A stretch of 64,000 nucleotides of DNA from Brevibacillus formosus (GCF_003013405.1 NZ_PXZL01000007.1:248001-312000), one strand, 5' to 3'; numbered from the stretch's first letter, positions 26,204 through 35,962 are shown. A program made the numbers and translations. Notes: generated from the sequence alone by a model not told the origin.

Positions 26204-27391
26204 ATGCGGGATTATCGCTATTATCAGTCTGCCTTTGCCGGTGTTCCCAAGCCGTTTGCTTTCGTCGATCTGGATCTGCTGGAGGAAAATGCGGAGCAAA
26301 TCAGTTTGCAAAGCAATGGAAAACCCGTTCGAATCGCGAGCAAGTCGATCCGAAGCGTTGCCATTCTCAAACATATATTGCAGTTGGACGATTGCTTTCG
26401 TGGTCTCATGTGCTATTCCGCTCCTGAGGTGCTTCACCTGTGCGAGGCAGGCTTCGATGACCTGCTGCTTGGCTATCCGCTCTGGGAAAAAAGCTGGCTT
26501 TTGTCAATCGCCGCTGAGATTAAGAACGGACGCTCCATTACTTTAATGATCGACTCTCTCCCTCATGTCGAACAGCTCGAACAAATCGCCCGGGAAACAG
26601 GAACCAGACTGCCGGTCTGTCTCGATATCGACATGTCGTCTGATGTGTTGGGGCTGCATTTCGGCGTCTGGCGCTCGCCACTCCGCTCTCTCGAAGCGTC
26701 CCTCTCCCTTGCCAAGCGCGTTGCTTCCTCCGATCATCTCTACCTAGATGGTGTCATGGGGTATGAAGCTCAAATTGCTGGCGTTGGTGATCGATACCCT
26801 CGTCAATTCCTGAAAAACAGCATCATTCGTCTCCTCAAGCAATATTCCGTGAAAGAAGTGGCTGCTCGACGCGCCACACTGGTGCACGCCATTCGCGAGC
26901 TGGGCATTTCCCTCCGCTTCGTAAACGGTGGAGGAACGGGCAGCTTGCACTTGACCGGGAAAGAAGACGCCGTCACAGAGGTTACAGCAGGCTCCGGTTT
27001 TTTTTCGCCTGGGCTCTTTGACTACTTTCAAGATTTTCGGTTTCATCCTGCTGCCGGATTTGCCCTGGAGATTATCCGCAAGCCCACAGAGCGTATCTAC
27101 ACATGTGCCGGCGGGGGCTACATCGCCTCTGGTTCTGCTGGGCGTGACAGACTACCCAAGCCCTACTTGCCAGCGGGAGCAAAGCTGTTCCCCAACGAAG
27201 GAGCAGGTGAAGTACAGACACCGATCCACTATCAAGGCTTGGAAACGCTGGAACTGGGAGACCCGATCTTTTTTCGCCACGCCAAAGCAGGAGAGCTCTG
27301 CGAGCGTTTTACCCGGCTGTATTGCATCTCTGGCGGGAAAATCATTGAGGAAGTGACCACCTATCGGGGGGATGGATTATGCTCACTGTAA
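26204..27391 (+). CDS. PLP-dependent amino acid deaminase/aldolase, fold type III (alanine racemase-like N domain)
   Basis: 395 residues. The N-terminal barrel carries PFAFVDLDLLEENA and VRIASKSIRS, where Lys47 is the expected pyridoxal-phosphate Schiff base; FVNGGGTGSL near 250 is the phosphate-binding loop, and the C-terminal domain has TCAGGGYIASG and AGEVQTPIH. This matches the D-threonine aldolase/D-serine dehydratase-like group. It overlaps the following oxidase gene by 13 bases. The substrate is not determinable; D-amino acid or hydroxy-amino acid cleavage is the family expectation. AAAGGATGAGG precedes the ATG. Confidence 0.85.
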   Translation: MRDYRYYQSAFAGVPKPFAFVDLDLLEENAEQISLQSNGKPVRIASKSIRSVAILKHILQLDDCFRGLMCYSAPEVLHLCEAGFDDLLLGYPLWEKSWLLSIAAEIKNGRSITLMIDSLPHVEQLEQIARETGTRLPVCLDIDMSSDVLGLHFGVWRSPLRSLEASLSLAKRVASSDHLYLDGVMGYEAQIAGVGDRYPRQFLKNSIIRLLKQYSVKEVAARRATLVHAIRELGISLRFVNGGGTGSLHLTGKEDAVTEVTAGSGFFSPGLFDYFQDFRFHPAAGFALEIIRKPTERIYTCAGGGYIASGSAGRDRLPKPYLPAGAKLFPNEGAGEVQTPIHYQGLETLELGDPIFFRHAKAGELCERFTRLYCISGGKIIEEVTTYRGDGLCSL

Positions 27392-28695
27392 AGAAGCACG
27401 CGAATCACTGGACCAATTGGACAGGAAATGTACAAAGCCAGCCGAAGCAAGTCGCGATGCCAGAGTCCGTGGATGAGGTCGTGCAGCTTGTCCTTGCTTG
27501 CAAGAAGGCAGGTACACGGATTCGAGTCGTCGGCTCCGGTCATTCCTTCACGCGGCTGGTCCAGACAGAAGACTGCTTGCTATCCCTGGATCATCTCCAA
27601 GGAATCGTCAGTGTAAACCCTGCCGATGATACCGTTGAAGTCTGGGCAGGCACCAAGCTCAAGACACTCGGTCACCTCCTGCATCAAGCGGGCTACTCTC
27701 AAGAAAACCTCGGAGATATTAACGCCCAGTCCATTGCAGGGGCCGTCAGCACCGGGACACATGGCACAGGCATTCATTTTGGCAGCATCTCCACACAAGT
27801 CGTCGGGCTGACAGTCGTCACCGCAGCCGGGGAGGTTTTGGAAGTATCCGAGCAGGCCCGGCCGGAGCTGTTCAAAGCCATGCAAGTTTCTCTTGGTCTC
27901 TTGGGCATCATCGTACGCGTCAAGCTGCGTGTCCTCCCAGCCTACCGCCTGCGCTACCAAAGCCGTCGCATGCAGGTGGAGGAGTGCCTGTCCTCTCTGG
28001 AAACGTTTAAAACCGAGCATCGGCATTTCGAATTTTTTATCTTCCCGTATTCAGACACCGTTCAGGTGAAATTCATGAACGAGACCAGCGATCCCCCCAG
28101 CGGCAATCAACGATGGAGCTATTTGAAAAAAATGGTGGTGGAAAATGGGCTGTTTTGGCTCTTGTCGGAGAGCTGCCGATTGCGCCCTTCTCTCACCAAA
28201 AGCGTCAGCAGGCTGTCCGCCCAAAGCGTTCCCTCTGTCCATGAGAGCGGCTACAGCCATCAGCTTTTCGCCACCCCTCGCCTTGTTCGTTTTTATGAAA
28301 TGGAATACTGCTTACCCGCTGAGCATATGGGTGATGCCATACGGGAGTTGCGTCAGGCGATTGAGCAGGAACGCTTTGCCGTTCATTTTCCGCTGGAATG
28401 CCGGTATGTCAAAAAGGACGACATCTGGCTCAGTCCCGCCTATGAGCGTGATAGTGCCTTCATTGCCGTCCACATGTACAAGGGCATGCCCTACGAAGAT
28501 TACTTTGCCCGGATGGAGGAGATTTTCGCCCGATATGGAGGACGTCCACACTGGGGGAAAATGCACACCATGACCGCCGAGCAGCTCTATCAGGTCTATC
28601 CGCGCTTGCCCGATTTCCTCGCCATTCGCTCTGAGCTCGACCCTGACGGCTTGTTCGTAAATACGTATTTAGCCGAGCTGTTCGGAATATCCTGA
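27379..28695 (+). CDS. FAD-linked oxidase, D-arabinono-1,4-lactone oxidase family
   Basis: 438 residues of the vanillyl-alcohol-oxidase type. The FAD domain includes RVVGSGHSFTRL (His55 is the likely covalent FAD attachment), LGDINAQSIAGAVSTGTHGTG and LGLLGIIVRVKLRVLP; the C-terminal ALO domain ends HWGKMHTMTAEQLYQVYPRLPDF, containing the conserved HWGK. The reaction would be oxidation of an aldonolactone or sugar alcohol with oxygen as acceptor. Translational overlap with the PLP enzyme suggests a joint pathway. Confidence 0.87.
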   Translation: MLTVKKHANHWTNWTGNVQSQPKQVAMPESVDEVVQLVLACKKAGTRIRVVGSGHSFTRLVQTEDCLLSLDHLQGIVSVNPADDTVEVWAGTKLKTLGHLLHQAGYSQENLGDINAQSIAGAVSTGTHGTGIHFGSISTQVVGLTVVTAAGEVLEVSEQARPELFKAMQVSLGLLGIIVRVKLRVLPAYRLRYQSRRMQVEECLSSLETFKTEHRHFEFFIFPYSDTVQVKFMNETSDPPSGNQRWSYLKKMVVENGLFWLLSESCRLRPSLTKSVSRLSAQSVPSVHESGYSHQLFATPRLVRFYEMEYCLPAEHMGDAIRELRQAIEQERFAVHFPLECRYVKKDDIWLSPAYERDSAFIAVHMYKGMPYEDYFARMEEIFARYGGRPHWGKMHTMTAEQLYQVYPRLPDFLAIRSELDPDGLFVNTYLAELFGIS

Positions 28696-28713
28696 AGACC
28701 ATTCTTCCGCCAC

Positions 28714-28755
28714 AAAAATGCCCCGACCACATCACTCATGGCAGGGGTATTTTTC
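28714..28755. terminator. Bidirectional terminator
   Basis: AAAAATGCCCCgACCA/TGGcAGGGGTATTTTT between convergent oxidase and permease genes. Confidence 0.8.
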
Positions 28756-28771
28756 TATGGAGCAGGAAGGC

Positions 28772-30181
28772 TTAGCCTTGCGTTGGGAGATTCGGTTTAT
28801 GCGCCTTTTTGCGTCCATAGCGCACATAATAGAAGGTATAGAACAGTACGAGTGCACCAATTCCGTAGAAGAGTCCAATTCGCTGTGTCGGGTCAAACGC
28901 CGGGAAGATAAGAATGAACGTGCAAAGAGCCAGACACAGGAGCGGCATCACCGGGTAAAACGGTGCCACGAACTGTAAATCTTCTATTTTTCCACCCTCA
29001 CGCAAGTATTGACGACGGAAATTGAATTGAGAGAGAGCAATCCCCATCCACGTGAAGGTGACCGCAATACCAGATACAGACATGAGCAGCACGTATACCG
29101 TATCCGCTGCAACCACGCTGGTTAACAGGGACAGAAGCGAGAACGCCAGCGTCGCCAAGAGTGCGTTCAAAGGTACTTTACGCTTGGTCAATTTTCCAAA
29201 AACAGGATGTGCCATATTGCTATGGGAAAGGGACCACAACAAGCGAGTGGCCGCGTACAAGCATGAGTTGCCGACAGACAACAGAGCCGTCAAGATGACG
29301 AAGTTCATGATATCCGCTGCAAAAGGAATCCCCACTGCATCAAATACCGTCACAAACGGACTTTCCAAGAGTCCCAGCTCGCTTGAGGGAAAGAGGGCGG
29401 ACAAGATCGTGACTGACGCCACATAGAACACGAGAATACGAAACACAACGTTGCGAATCGCCCGCGGAATGGTCTTTTGCGGGTTTTCTGCTTCACCGGC
29501 TGCGATTCCAATCAGTTCAGAACCTTGATAAGAGAATACAACGTTCATCATCGTCACAAAGACGATCGCAATGCCAAACGGGAATAGTCCCCCATCTGCT
29601 GAAAAGTTGGAGAGAAAAGGAGCCGCTCTTCCTTCCATACTGACAATACCGAATATAGCACCTAGTCCGACAATAATAAACATAAGTACAGCCAATACTT
29701 TAATTCCGGCAAACCAGTACTCCGTTTCGGCAAACCCTTTTGTCGTCAGCGCATTGAAGGTAAAGAGCAAAACGATAAAGAGCGCGCACCAAATCCAGAT
29801 CGGTGTATCCGGGAACCACCGTTGCATGACCATGCCCGCAGCAGTAAACTCTACCCCGGCCGTTGTAGCTGACCCTAGCCAATACATCCATCCCAGTGTA
29901 AACCCGCTCGCCGGACCAATATACTGGCTGGCGTAGGCTTGAAAAGAGCCTGTTACTGGCATTTTTACAGAAAGCTCTCCCAGACACGTCATGACCAGGT
30001 ACAGCAAAATCCCGCCGACGATATAGGCGACAAGTGCTCCGCCAGGCCCAGCCTGATTGATCGTGAAGCCAGCGTTGAGGAAAAGCCCTGTCCCGATGAC
30101 ACCGCCTAACGACAGCATAAATAAGTGGCGACTTTTCATCGAACGTTGTAGCTGTGTGTCTCTTTCATTCCCAGTGTTCAT
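28772..30181 (-). CDS. Amino acid permease (APC superfamily, AAT family)
   Basis: About 469 residues, twelve predicted helices. SRHLFMLSLGGVIGTGLFLNAG is the first-helix signature of the AAT group, followed by GPGGALVAYIVGGILLY and GELSVKMPVTGSFQAYASQY. This resembles RocE/RocC/HutM-like permeases. The likely start is ATG 30181 after GAGAGG; a GTG six codons earlier is in frame. The gene follows a DDAH-like hydrolase and sits next to RocB, which argues for arginine or a related basic amino acid, though APC sequences alone do not fix specificity. Confidence 0.88.
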   Translation of the reverse strand: MNTGNERDTQLQRSMKSRHLFMLSLGGVIGTGLFLNAGFTINQAGPGGALVAYIVGGILLYLVMTCLGELSVKMPVTGSFQAYASQYIGPASGFTLGWMYWLGSATTAGVEFTAAGMVMQRWFPDTPIWIWCALFIVLLFTFNALTTKGFAETEYWFAGIKVLAVLMFIIVGLGAIFGIVSMEGRAAPFLSNFSADGGLFPFGIAIVFVTMMNVVFSYQGSELIGIAAGEAENPQKTIPRAIRNVVFRILVFYVASVTILSALFPSSELGLLESPFVTVFDAVGIPFAADIMNFVILTALLSVGNSCLYAATRLLWSLSHSNMAHPVFGKLTKRKVPLNALLATLAFSLLSLLTSVVAADTVYVLLMSVSGIAVTFTWMGIALSQFNFRRQYLREGGKIEDLQFVAPFYPVMPLLCLALCTFILIFPAFDPTQRIGLFYGIGALVLFYTFYYVRYGRKKAHKPNLPTQG

Positions 30182-30253
30182 ATGATTCCTCTCTTTCACC
30201 TGCTTTTTAAGAGGTCTATCAGGAGTCTATAAACCAAGAGAGAACTGCCTGCG

Positions 30254-31018
30254 CTAGAAACGCAGGGACAGGCAGCTCAATCCTCCGTCTTGTTTCTGGA
30301 ATTCAGACATTTCCAGCTCAATCACGTTGTAGCCAGCGTCAGTGATTTGCTTTTTCGTGCTCTCAAAGCCTTTTGGAATAATCACGTAGTCGTTGATATG
30401 GATGCAGTTCGCAGAGTACTCGACTTCTTTTTCCACAACCAGATGCTTGTATTGGCTAAATACTTCAGAATCAATGAACTCCCCAGCCAGAACCAGCAAG
30501 TCATTGCCAAGGTAGGCGATTCCTGTTTTCAGGTGGAAAAATTCTTTCAACGGTACAATGGTGACTTCATATCCGTATTTCGAGAGAATCTCGCGGAACT
30601 GGATGGCTCCTTCTTCATTGGTGCGTGTCGACAGACCGACATAGAAATGGTTTTCTACCTGCATGACGTCTCCACCATCGAGGAAGCCAGGGGCTTGAAT
30701 ATACTCAATCGTGTCATAAAAACGAGGAAGCACCAATTTCATATCCTCAATTTCACCATTGCGGCTTTCTGCACCGGGATTGGTAATGACGGCGCACTTT
30801 TCCGTGAGGACAGCTGTATCTTCCACAAACGTAGAATCCGGGTAACGCTCGTCCGCTTCCAGAACGGTTACATCCAGACCTGTCTGTTTTAGCGCTTCTA
30901 CATAAGCGGCATGCTGTTTAAGAGCAAGTTCAAAATCAGGTGTACCCAAATCAGAAGTCGTCAAACCATTTACATAACTCTTTCCCGGTTTTCTTACAAT
31001 CGCACGTGAAAATTTCAT
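30254..31018 (-). CDS. Dimethylarginine dimethylaminohydrolase-like amidinotransferase-fold enzyme
   Basis: About 254 residues from ATG 31018, after GGGAG. Guanidino-group hydrolase fold: YPDSTFVEDTAVL (substrate Asp/Glu), PGFLDGGDVMQ, HLKTGIAYLG (catalytic His) and the C-terminal GGLSCLSLRF with the nucleophilic Cys at about 249. This is the DDAH/arginine deiminase-like layout, releasing citrulline from arginine derivatives. It is co-directional with the permease 72 bases downstream and divergent from an IclR regulator, forming with RocB an arginine-derivative catabolic locus. Ornithine-producing or beta-alanine-type variants of the fold cannot be excluded. Confidence 0.88.
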   Translation of the reverse strand: MKFSRAIVRKPGKSYVNGLTTSDLGTPDFELALKQHAAYVEALKQTGLDVTVLEADERYPDSTFVEDTAVLTEKCAVITNPGAESRNGEIEDMKLVLPRFYDTIEYIQAPGFLDGGDVMQVENHFYVGLSTRTNEEGAIQFREILSKYGYEVTIVPLKEFFHLKTGIAYLGNDLLVLAGEFIDSEVFSQYKHLVVEKEVEYSANCIHINDYVIIPKGFESTKKQITDAGYNVIELEMSEFQKQDGGLSCLSLRF

Positions 31019-31169
31019 GATGATAGATCTCCCTTCTGTTTTCGAATCTTGCCTTTGTCTAACAGTGGGCGACGGAGAAACGAGCATGTAAACGCTTCCT
31101 CATCGGTTGCTTTTGCTTGTTCTCGCCACCACGTTGCATTCATTCTCCTCTGAGCACGAACTCAGAAAT

Positions 31170-31186
31170 ATTCCGCATTGTGGAAT
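31170..31186. promoter_or_regulatory. 17-bp palindrome, candidate IclR-family operator
   Basis: ATTCCGCATTGTGGAAT is a dyad with one mismatch, centred in the divergent region between the DDAH-like gene and the IclR regulator. IclR proteins bind such short GGAA/TTCC palindromes. Confidence 0.45.
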
Positions 31187-31369
31187 CACTTCTGCAATAC
31201 AAAATTACACTCTTAATGTAAAATAGTTTCAAATTTTTTGTCAATGGAATTTTATCTAGTCTAAATTATATTGATTCCGCTGAAAAATTCTGATAGATTG
31301 AGGTCATATTAAGCTGGCGTGACTTTCAACGAGGGGTCACTATGCAACAAAGCCAGGAGGTAACCCACG

Positions 31370-32110
31370 TTGGTACAATCGATTGACCGGGCGATGAGCA
31401 TCATCTCCGTCCTGGTATCAGATCCAAACAAGCAGCATTGGTCCATCTCGGAAATTGCTGAACAAACGGACCTGCCGCTGAGTACGGTACACCGTTTAAT
31501 CAGCAGTCTCATCAAGCATGGACTCATCCTACAGGTTCCTGAGAGCAAGCAGTACAAGGTCGGCTATACGTGGATGGAAATCGGACTGCGCATCCTGGAC
31601 AAGATGGATATGCGCGCTGTCGCCCGAACTGTTATGGAGAGATTGGCAGCAGATGTACGAGAAACAGTCTATCTGAACATTCCACAGGGCTCTCATGCCA
31701 CCGTACTCGAAAGAGTGGAAGGTCCCATGTCTGTCAGAAGCATGGATAATCTGGGCGAGCGTATTCCACTGCATATCGGTGCGGCAAACAAAACGATTCT
31801 CGCCAGCATGAATCCGACCGAAGCAGAGCAAATCGTGACCGATTTAATCCCGGACGCAGAAAAACGCCGCGAGCTGTTAGAACGACTGCCAGAAATCAGA
31901 CAAAACGGCTACGCAGTCAGCTACGGTGAGAAAACCGAGGGCACCGCATCCATTGCCGCTCCTATCTTCGGTGTTAATCAAAAGGTCGTAGGCGCTTTGA
32001 GTATCGGCGTGCCGAGCTATCGGATCAACGAGCAGCTCTTGTCCTCACTCATTGAACAAGCCCAACAAAGTGCCAAAGAAATTTCCCACAAAATCGGTGC
32101 CTTGTCTTAA
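31370..32110 (+). CDS. IclR-family transcriptional regulator
   Basis: 246 residues starting with TTG, nine bases after AGGAGG. N-terminal winged helix: RAMSIISVLVSDPNKQHWSI then SEIAEQTDLPLSTVHRLISSL as recognition helix; C-terminal IclR effector domain with RETVYLNIPQG, IPLHIGAANKTILASM and GTASIAAPIFG. It lies between the divergent DDAH-permease pair and rocB and probably controls both in response to an arginine-pathway metabolite. The 60 bases before rocB contain no obvious terminator, so rocB may be co-transcribed. Confidence 0.92.
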   Translation: MVQSIDRAMSIISVLVSDPNKQHWSISEIAEQTDLPLSTVHRLISSLIKHGLILQVPESKQYKVGYTWMEIGLRILDKMDMRAVARTVMERLAADVRETVYLNIPQGSHATVLERVEGPMSVRSMDNLGERIPLHIGAANKTILASMNPTEAEQIVTDLIPDAEKRRELLERLPEIRQNGYAVSYGEKTEGTASIAAPIFGVNQKVVGALSIGVPSYRINEQLLSSLIEQAQQSAKEISHKIGALS

Positions 32111-32168
32111 TTTTTTTGCCCACTAATCGGAAACGGTTTTCACTATACGGAAAACGGAGGCGTTTTTT

Positions 32169-33806
32169 ATGCAAAAATGGCAAACAAAAGAGCAGCTCGT
32201 TGATCTCTTGTGCAATTTGGTAAGCATCCCAAGCATTACAGGATCAGCTGCCGAGAAGGACTTGCCTGGCTACGTCGTTGATCAGCTGCGCACCCTGCCT
32301 TATTATCAAGCCAATCCCGATCATGTGCGTGCGAATCCGACCGGAGACGGGCGTCATTTTGTCACTGCTCTGGTTAAAAAAGCAGGGGTGCGGGACACCG
32401 TCATTCTCGTCAGCCATTTTGATGTGGTCGACGTCGAGGATTACGGGGCTTGGATGAAGCATGCTTTTGATCCGAAGACCCTCACTCCTCTCTTCCAGCA
32501 AAATCAAGCAGATATGCCAGCAGACGTTCAACAGGATATCCGCACAGGCAACTGGCTGTTTGGCCGTGGCACCATGGATATGAAATGCGGACTGACACTG
32601 CACATGTCGATGATTGAGCAAGCGATTGCTGGAGAGTTCGACGGCAACATTTTGCTTCTGACAGTCCCTGACGAAGAGGTGAATTCTGTCGGGATGCGTG
32701 CAGCAGTCCCAGCGCTGTTGAAAATCGCCGAAGAGTTCGACCTGAGCTACACCACCGTACTCAACTCCGAGCCGATGTTTACCCGCTACCCAGGGGATAC
32801 GAATACGTACTTGTACACAGGCTCTATCGGAAAAGTGCTGCCAGGCTTCCTCTGCTACGGCAAAGAAACACATGTCGGCGAGCCTTTTGCTGGGTTAAAC
32901 GGCAATTACATGGCCTCGCAAATAACATGTGAGCTCGAGCTGAACACATCCTTTTGCGAGGTCGTTGAGGGGGAAGCATCTCCTCCACCGACGAACCTGA
33001 TTCAAAAGGATCTGAAAAAAGAGTACTCTGTGCAAATTCCGCACCGTGCCGTGACGCTGTTCAACCTGTTCCTGCTGGAAAAACAAATGGAGGATGTCGT
33101 AGAACCCCTGTTGGAATCGGCAAGAAATGTCGCAGAGCGCATGAAGCAAAATTACCTCAAGCACGCGAGCCAGTTTGCCAACTTCGCGCCTTTTAGCCCG
33201 CGTGATCTGTCCATTTCCGTCATGACCTACGAAGAACTGTATGCCTATGCGAAGAAAACGTACGGGGAAGACAAACTGCGCCAGCTGGAAGCAGATGTGA
33301 TCGCCAACCGCGGCGACAAGGACGACCGCGACACCACGATTGAGCTGGTGGATCAATTAGCGATTCTGTGCAAAGAACTGTCCCCGATGATGATCTTGTT
33401 CTTCGCACCACCGTTTTACCCGGCAGTCAGCTCGCGCAATCATCCTCTGATCCAACAAACGATGGAAGAGATGAAAGCATACGCGAGAGATCAGCACCAG
33501 GTCAATTTGGTCAAACAAAACTACTTTGGCGGTATCTCTGACTTAAGCTACGTCGGACTCCAATATCCTGCGGCATCCATGAAGCCATTGGTTGCGAACA
33601 TGCCTTTGTGGGACAACGGCTACTCCATTCCGCTTCAGGAGCTCGAGGCTTTTGATGTACCTGTCATGAACCTCGGTCCAGTCGGACGTGACGCCCATCA
33701 ATGGACAGAGCGTCTGGACGTCGACTATGCTTTCGATACATTAAAAGACATGCTGCCTCGTTGCATCCAGTCTCTCTTGCAAAATGGGAAAGCATTGAAG
33801 GAATAG
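32169..33806 (+). CDS. rocB: Arginine utilisation protein RocB, M20-family hydrolase
   Basis: 545 residues, near the usual RocB length. Zinc-hydrolase motifs: VILVSHFDVVDVEDYGAW (first His-Asp), LFGRGTMDMKCGLTLH (bridging Asp), and LTVPDEEVNSVGMRAA (catalytic Glu pair). The long C-terminal half with YFGGISDLSYVG and GPVGRDAHQWTERL holds the last metal ligand. RocB is genetically tied to arginine breakdown in Bacillus but its exact reaction is not settled. Placed behind the IclR regulator and ended by a terminator. Confidence 0.92.
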   Translation: MQKWQTKEQLVDLLCNLVSIPSITGSAAEKDLPGYVVDQLRTLPYYQANPDHVRANPTGDGRHFVTALVKKAGVRDTVILVSHFDVVDVEDYGAWMKHAFDPKTLTPLFQQNQADMPADVQQDIRTGNWLFGRGTMDMKCGLTLHMSMIEQAIAGEFDGNILLLTVPDEEVNSVGMRAAVPALLKIAEEFDLSYTTVLNSEPMFTRYPGDTNTYLYTGSIGKVLPGFLCYGKETHVGEPFAGLNGNYMASQITCELELNTSFCEVVEGEASPPPTNLIQKDLKKEYSVQIPHRAVTLFNLFLLEKQMEDVVEPLLESARNVAERMKQNYLKHASQFANFAPFSPRDLSISVMTYEELYAYAKKTYGEDKLRQLEADVIANRGDKDDRDTTIELVDQLAILCKELSPMMILFFAPPFYPAVSSRNHPLIQQTMEEMKAYARDQHQVNLVKQNYFGGISDLSYVGLQYPAASMKPLVANMPLWDNGYSIPLQELEAFDVPVMNLGPVGRDAHQWTERLDVDYAFDTLKDMLPRCIQSLLQNGKALKE

Positions 33807-33814
33807 CAAAGAGA

Positions 33815-33859
33815 AAAGGTTCCTGTACCGATAGATTACTGTCGCGCGGGAGCCTTTTT
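33815..33859 (+). terminator. Terminator of rocB
   Basis: AAAGGTTCCtG...CGGGAGCCTTT hairpin followed by TTTTTC. Confidence 0.75.
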
Positions 33860-33899
33860 CCTTATAATGAAGAAAAACTATTTCAAGGGAGGGTTACGC

Positions 33900-34289
33900 A
33901 TGGAATTTCAAGCGAAAGAAAATGGCTTTGTCACTCAACTGTCCTACGGTGAGCTGCACGTATCGGGTGATGAACAGTATGGCTTTCGCCCCTACCAGCT
34001 CTTGGTCTCTTCCATCGCTGTTTGCAGTGGCGGTGTTCTGCGAAAAGTATTGGACAAGATGAGAATGCCGTGCACGGATATGAAAGTAACAGCAGATGTT
34101 CAGCGGAATGAGGCAGAGGCAAATCGGGTTGAAAAAATTCACCTCCACTTCATCATTACGGGAGAAAATATGAAAGAAGAAAAAGTGCAAAAAGCCATTG
34201 AAGCCGCGAGCAAAAACTGCCCGATGGTCCAATCTGTCAAGGGAAGCATCGTCGTAACCGAGTCCTTCGAATTGGTATCTAACAAGTGA
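33900..34289 (+). CDS. OsmC-family protein
   Basis: 129 residues from ATG 33900 behind AAGGGAGGG. RPYQLLVSSIAVCSGGVLRKVLDKMRMP is the OsmC core helix with one of the two redox Cys; the second lies in AASKNCPMVQSVKG. OsmC/Ohr proteins reduce organic hydroperoxides in many bacteria, but small members of this subgroup are uncharacterised. Single gene between two terminators. Confidence 0.87.
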   Translation: MEFQAKENGFVTQLSYGELHVSGDEQYGFRPYQLLVSSIAVCSGGVLRKVLDKMRMPCTDMKVTADVQRNEAEANRVEKIHLHFIITGENMKEEKVQKAIEAASKNCPMVQSVKGSIVVTESFELVSNK

Positions 34290-34365
34290 CCGGGAGCAGC
34301 GCTTACCGTCAATACTTGACGGAGATGGTTGTTACGTTCGGAACCGCATAAAAAGTGAATAGGAA

Positions 34366-34409
34366 AGGACCTGCCAGCCCGTACTTGTTTACATAGGCTA
34401 ACAGGTCCT
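34366..34409. terminator. Bidirectional terminator between OsmC-like and cls genes
   Basis: AGGACCTGccAGCC/GGCTaaCAGGTCCT with T-rich sequence on both sides. Confidence 0.7.
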
Positions 34410-34431
34410 CTTTTGCTTTCCAGTCCAGCTT

Positions 34432-35880
34432 TTATAAAAGCGGAGACAATAGGCGCGCCAACGATTCCAACAAGCGCAAACGCAGTGGTCGGTTCACGTA
34501 CTCTCCCAATGTCATTTCCCGGCAGTCAGCCAGATCGGAGACAAACAGTTCCTCCAGCTCCTTTGCCATCTGCGAATCGTACAGAAACGCATTCGTCTCG
34601 AAATTCAGCTTGAAGCTGCGAATATCGACATTGGCCGTTCCCACAGACGACAACTGGGTATCCACCACAATGGCTTTGGCGTGCATGAAGCCTTTTTCGT
34701 AGAGGAAGCAGCGCACACCGCTCTTTAACAAATCGCCGAGATAAGAGTGAGTCGCCCAGAATACCAACAAATGATCTGGCCTTCCCGGAACCATCACCCG
34801 CACATCTACCCCGGACATTGCTGCCATTTTTAGTGCGGTCAGCATACTTTCATCCGGAACGAAATAAGGCGTCTGCAAGTAAATCTTCTTCCGTGCCTTG
34901 TAAATCATCTTTAAAAAGGCATGCTTGATTTGCTCTTTTTCCGAGTTTGGCCCGCTCGATACGATTTGAACCCCGATCGTTCCTTCAGCTTCATGAAGCT
35001 CCGGAAAATAGGCGAGTGACTCATGCATTCTTTTCGGTGCGGACAAATTCCAGTCCAGGAAAAAGCGTGCTTGCAGCATGTACACCGCTCTTCCCTCTAT
35101 CAGCAAATGGGTGTCACGCCAATACCCCAGCTTCTTATCCTTACCCAAGTATTCATCCCCGATGTTGAAGCCTCCGATATAGCCAATCTTGCCATCAATA
35201 ATCGTCAGCTTGCGATGATTCCTGAAGTTGACCCGAAAATTCAGGAATGGAATCTTCGCCGGGAAAAAGGAGGCGACTTCTCCCCCTGCATCTACCAGTG
35301 GACGCAGAAAGCTGGATGAGACACCAGAGGAACCTACCGCATCATAAAGCAATCGAACCTCGACGCCCTCCTGTGCCTTCTTCGTCAACAGTTTAATGAG
35401 CTGTTTCCCTAAATCATCGTCATTCAAAATATAGTAGAGCAAATGTATATGCTCGCGTGCTTCCTCCATCTGTTTGAACATGAGCTTGAACAGACTATGG
35501 CCTTCCTTAAAAACCTGAATGGTATTATCCTGCGTATAATACGCTCCATCACTTACCACGTTCATGAAAATCATGTCGCGGTGTCTCTCCATCTCAGGGT
35601 CGTTCACTTGTAGTTCACCATGGGCAAGCAGCTGCTTTTGTCTATCAACCGCAGCTCGAAAATGGGAAAACTCCCCTTCCTTGAGCCGATACAGCTTTTT
35701 CTTGCTGAGCTTATGTCCAAAAATCAGGTAAATAATAAACCCGATGCCCGGCAAAAACAGCAAAACCATCAACCAGGCCCAGGTTGCCGCAATGTTTCGC
35801 CTCTCCATGAAAATAAGAACGGCAGCCAAAATCAGGTTACCTATTGTTACTATCGCAAATACCTTTTCAGACAATGCCAT
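34432..35880 (-). CDS. cls: Cardiolipin synthase (phospholipase D family)
   Basis: 482 residues. Two N-terminal membrane helices (FAIVTIGNLILAAVLIFM and WAWLMVLLFLPGIGFIIYLIF) precede two phospholipase D domains, each with an HKD motif: HRKLTIIDGKIGYIGG near 220 and HAKAIVVDTQLSSVGTANVD near 400. Enzyme of the inner membrane that joins two phosphatidylglycerols. Length and layout are those of Bacillus ClsA/YwnE. Single gene. Confidence 0.95.
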   Translation of the reverse strand: MALSEKVFAIVTIGNLILAAVLIFMERRNIAATWAWLMVLLFLPGIGFIIYLIFGHKLSKKKLYRLKEGEFSHFRAAVDRQKQLLAHGELQVNDPEMERHRDMIFMNVVSDGAYYTQDNTIQVFKEGHSLFKLMFKQMEEAREHIHLLYYILNDDDLGKQLIKLLTKKAQEGVEVRLLYDAVGSSGVSSSFLRPLVDAGGEVASFFPAKIPFLNFRVNFRNHRKLTIIDGKIGYIGGFNIGDEYLGKDKKLGYWRDTHLLIEGRAVYMLQARFFLDWNLSAPKRMHESLAYFPELHEAEGTIGVQIVSSGPNSEKEQIKHAFLKMIYKARKKIYLQTPYFVPDESMLTALKMAAMSGVDVRVMVPGRPDHLLVFWATHSYLGDLLKSGVRCFLYEKGFMHAKAIVVDTQLSSVGTANVDIRSFKLNFETNAFLYDSQMAKELEELFVSDLADCREMTLGEYVNRPLRLRLLESLARLLSPLL

Positions 35881-35962
35881 TACACCACATCCACCTCTAG
35901 GATGCCTCCCCTATTGCAACATTTTCAACTGGGATTCATCCTTCCTATCCATCTAGTTTATC

